From NCBI GenBank assembly GCA_043810345.1, contig JBDROF010000020.1, positions 1 through 25,332 on the forward strand: 25,332 bases of DNA. Reading direction: 5' to 3'. The notes under the pieces were generated by a model. That model ran no database searches. It was not told the origin of the DNA and saw nothing but the letters and a program-made list of their open reading frames with translations. The stretch's first letter is position 1; each line of letters opens with the position of its first letter. A program made the position numbers and the translations under genes. This DNA is from QYOJ01 sp043810345. GTDB lineage: Bacteria > Bacteroidota > Bacteroidia > Bacteroidales > FEN-979. Positions 23,247 to 25,332 of the stretch are shown here, piece after piece.

Positions 23247-24068
23247 TTAGCACTCTTTTTTAAGTACTAATGCATATTCTATTTCATCAACCCCTCTTTC
23301 AACCGGATAAACTTCTTTATCTGCTACCGGTCTAAGACCTGCATTCGTAGCGTAAGTTTTTAGTTCTCCCGGAGTAAACATCCGCATAGTATAGACTATT
23401 CGCTGGTCTTTGTCATTCGTTAATGGACTCCCTCCTACTTTAACAAAATATGCAACATATTTCCCATGATTACTATTGACTTCGTTGTAACGGTATTGTT
23501 TAAGAAACTTCTGATCTCTTTCAAGAACATCTATGCAGAGAATGCCCCCATCTACGAGAGTCTGAGATAGATTATTAATAGCTTGCTGAATCAAATCCTC
23601 CTGTAAATGTCCAATAACGCCATACATACAGGTAACTATATTGAATTCAGCCTGAAAAGGTAAATCATTAATGTTTCCCCATGTAACGTTTGAATGACCC
23701 AGAATTCCTTGAGCTTGCGCAACCATTCCTCTTGAGTAGTCGATTGCACAAAGTCTGTCAATTTTGCAAAATTCCTCCAGTTTGTTGGAAAACCTCTTAG
23801 TTCTTCTGCCATCTGCACAGCCAGCATCTAAATAATCAATTGTTTTACCGCTTATTAATCCTCTCAGTTCTTCAAGAAAGAACCTGTCTATTGAAGTAGT
23901 CTGATGTACTTTATCCGGCCTGCTTTGGCTTTCTTTGCTATAATTGTCTGCCCTAACATCATATCCAACTTGTAACTGTTGAATATTAGCCACATCAGTA
24001 AATGCAACTCTATTTCTTTCGATTATTGTTCGTAATCTGTTAAGTTCTTTATTAATTATTATGCCCAT
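23247..24068 (-). CDS. Class I SAM-dependent methyltransferase
   Basis: The 273 residues contain motif I DYLDAGCADGRRT (78-90), an acidic motif II region (LCAIDYSRGMVAQAQ), FNIVTCMYGVIGHL as post-motif II, and LVDGGILCIDVLE as motif III. The protein resembles small-molecule methyltransferases of the UbiE/BioC superfamily; the substrate is unknown. About 60 N-terminal residues before the fold are not recognised. The gene is clearly more AT-rich than the housekeeping run and has no visible promoter match in the 112-nt gap upstream. It is bracketed by 33-bp direct repeats, suggesting that it arrived as a unit behind the dehydrogenase gene. It could be co-transcribed with that gene. Confidence 0.82.
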   Translation of the reverse strand: MGIIINKELNRLRTIIERNRVAFTDVANIQQLQVGYDVRADNYSKESQSRPDKVHQTTSIDRFFLEELRGLISGKTIDYLDAGCADGRRTKRFSNKLEEFCKIDRLCAIDYSRGMVAQAQGILGHSNVTWGNINDLPFQAEFNIVTCMYGVIGHLQEDLIQQAINNLSQTLVDGGILCIDVLERDQKFLKQYRYNEVNSNHGKYVAYFVKVGGSPLTNDKDQRIVYTMRMFTPGELKTYATNAGLRPVADKEVYPVERGVDEIEYALVLKKEC

Positions 24069-24170
24069 TATAAATATCCCCTGAATTTTTCCATGTCTTT
24101 TCTCGTTTTACAAGTTTTCTTAATCACCTATTATTTAAAACCTATGTTTTACGATGTAATTTTCATTGTA

Positions 24171-24203
24171 ATAAAATTCATTAACGAAATTGGTGTGGAT
24201 ATT
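24171..24203. repeat. 33-bp direct repeat, copy 2 (3' end of the dehydrogenase gene)
   Basis: This copy contains the last codons and stop of the dehydrogenase gene plus its first non-coding bases. It matches copy 1 at 23189-23221 in the same orientation, with 949 nt between the two copies holding the methyltransferase gene. Confidence 0.85.
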
Positions 24204-25323
24204 CTTTCTCTCGATTTTGGAATGAAAGAATTTTCGGATTTTGAATTACTCCATTGCGTATTTCTATTGCTTTTGAAATGGTTTTGTTCTTTTCCCATTT
24301 ATTTGGTCCCCCAATAACTATGGGTAAAAATGGAAGTAATGCTTCTGAAATTTCCCATGAGGCAGAATTCCAATAATAACTTGGACTGTGATCCACTGAA
24401 TAATAAAATTTACCCGCCACTTCAAACATTGGGTGTTCAAAGGAAGTTGGTTTGGCACACCAAAAACCCATTCCTTCATCACAGCTTATATCAATAATAA
24501 GAGTACCTTTCATCAATTTATCAGCCTCATCTTCAGGTACAAACATTTTTGGATGGTCAACATCTTGAAGGGTTCCATTAACAATTATTTGCACATCTGA
24601 TAATGCTTCTGCAAATGGGCGAGTACTGCCGTCAGATTCAACTGCAAGCAAATTTCCTGAATCGTCATTCTTCATTTGTTTAAACGATATTGCAGGCAAT
24701 TGATCACTCACATTTGTTGATGCACGACAGGTGTAGACCGTGATATCTCGAGATCCTTGACCTTGCAAGGCATATACTGCCCCTCGACTCACCGATCCAA
24801 AACTGAGTACCACTGCTTTTCGGGGTTTTCCATAATTCCCGACGACTCCGATAAGACTTATCGCATGATTTACACTGGCATAGCCTGCTATTTCATTGTT
24901 TTTATAAAAAATATGCATATTTTTATCACCTGTTCGGCTCCATGTAAACATTTCTTCCCAGGCAATAAGGGTTAATTTTCTTTCAATTGATACTTGCGTC
25001 ATTTCTTTCTGTTGTACACAATGCGGCCAACCCCAGACAATTGCACCTGCTCGTACCTGAGACAAATCTTTTGCCAAAGGTTTGGGTATTAGCACACAAT
25101 CAAAACCTTTCAGTATTTCTTCTCTGGAAGCAACTCGCCCTGATGTAAGTTTGGCTAAAGTGTTATCATCCATGCCAAATCTCAATCCATAACCTTCTTC
25201 AAAAGTGATTTGTTTTCGTAATCCCTTTGGAATGCGTTTTATATGTTCCGGATGAATGGCTACTCGTTTTTCGTTTTCTTTTAGTGATTTTCCAATCACG
25301 CCGACTGTTAAGAGTTGTGTCAT
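24181..25323 (-). CDS. Alanine dehydrogenase / N5-(carboxyethyl)ornithine synthase family enzyme
   Basis: The 380-residue protein has the N-terminal substrate domain of the alanine dehydrogenase superfamily: GKSLKENEKRVAIHPEHI with R20, PKPLAK with K81 and WGWPHCVQ with H101. A Rossmann fold follows, with KAVVLSFGSVSRGAVYALQG (glycine loop about 175-182). Late motifs GTLIIDISCDEGMGF (D278, D282) and FEVAGKFYYSVDHSPSYYWNSAS are closer to N5-(carboxyethyl)ornithine synthase and its relatives than to true alanine dehydrogenase. It likely performs an NAD(P)H-dependent reductive amination or its reverse on an amino acid and a 2-oxo acid such as pyruvate. The exact substrate is not readable. The ATG at 25321-25323 gives MTQLLTVGVIGKS; only 9 nt lie beyond it. 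The gene is AT-rich like its methyltransferase neighbour. Confidence 0.72.
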   Translation of the reverse strand: MTQLLTVGVIGKSLKENEKRVAIHPEHIKRIPKGLRKQITFEEGYGLRFGMDDNTLAKLTSGRVASREEILKGFDCVLIPKPLAKDLSQVRAGAIVWGWPHCVQQKEMTQVSIERKLTLIAWEEMFTWSRTGDKNMHIFYKNNEIAGYASVNHAISLIGVVGNYGKPRKAVVLSFGSVSRGAVYALQGQGSRDITVYTCRASTNVSDQLPAISFKQMKNDDSGNLLAVESDGSTRPFAEALSDVQIIVNGTLQDVDHPKMFVPEDEADKLMKGTLIIDISCDEGMGFWCAKPTSFEHPMFEVAGKFYYSVDHSPSYYWNSASWEISEALLPFLPIVIGGPNKWEKNKTISKAIEIRNGVIQNPKILSFQNREKEYPHQFR

Positions 25324-25332
25324 ATTGCTGAT

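Overview
The window comes from a Bacteroidota chromosome, probably a Bacteroidales/Marinilabiliales-like lineage. The evidence is two secreted proteins with type IX secretion (T9SS) C-terminal sorting domains, a PorT-family gene, a SecA of about 1094 residues with the long N-terminal insertion seen in this phylum, a TlpA/DUF4369-type lipoprotein-like thioredoxin, few Shine-Dalgarno sequences, and several close matches to the Bacteroidota promoter (TTTG, about 19 nt, TAnnTTTG).

Layout. Positions 1-1803 hold the 3' part of a GH20 beta-N-acetylhexosaminidase (+). It converges on a T9SS cargo gene (1814-3235, -) and then frr (-). A divergent promoter region leads to a ROK sugar kinase and an FucP/NagP-like sugar permease (4013-6114, +). 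Positions 6160-9201 are a decayed accessory patch on the minus strand: a frameshifted DUF559 remnant, a truncated LytT-type receiver, an intact DUF4143 ATPase with its own good promoter, and a broken LytS/YehU-type sensor kinase. This patch separates pyrH from frr, which are neighbours in many genomes.

Positions 9235-19706 are a long minus-strand housekeeping run. In transcription order it reads rplM, rpsI, rpsB, tsf, ubiE/menG, porT, coaD, tlpA-like, secA, pyrH. It places translation factors, the Sec motor and a T9SS assembly protein together.

Positions 19850-20812 (+) hold a DUF4143-type protein that has lost its AAA+ half. It is followed by a conserved multi-pass membrane protein of unknown function (+), then a second T9SS cargo with a YWTD-like propeller (-). 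The last 2.2 kb is AT-rich: an orphan SAM methyltransferase and an alanine dehydrogenase/N5-carboxyethyl-ornithine synthase family enzyme (both -).

Two non-coding patterns stand out. First, five intergenic sites carry degenerate tandem arrays with a 7-bp (once 8-bp) period. Each lies right behind, or overlaps, a stop codon, and their units look related. Second, the methyltransferase is flanked by 33-bp direct repeats that duplicate the 3' end of the neighbouring dehydrogenase gene, with an attC-like imperfect palindrome beside one repeat. No complete new defence or metabolic system is evident. These repeats, the decayed two-component system and the headless ATPase are the most unusual parts.
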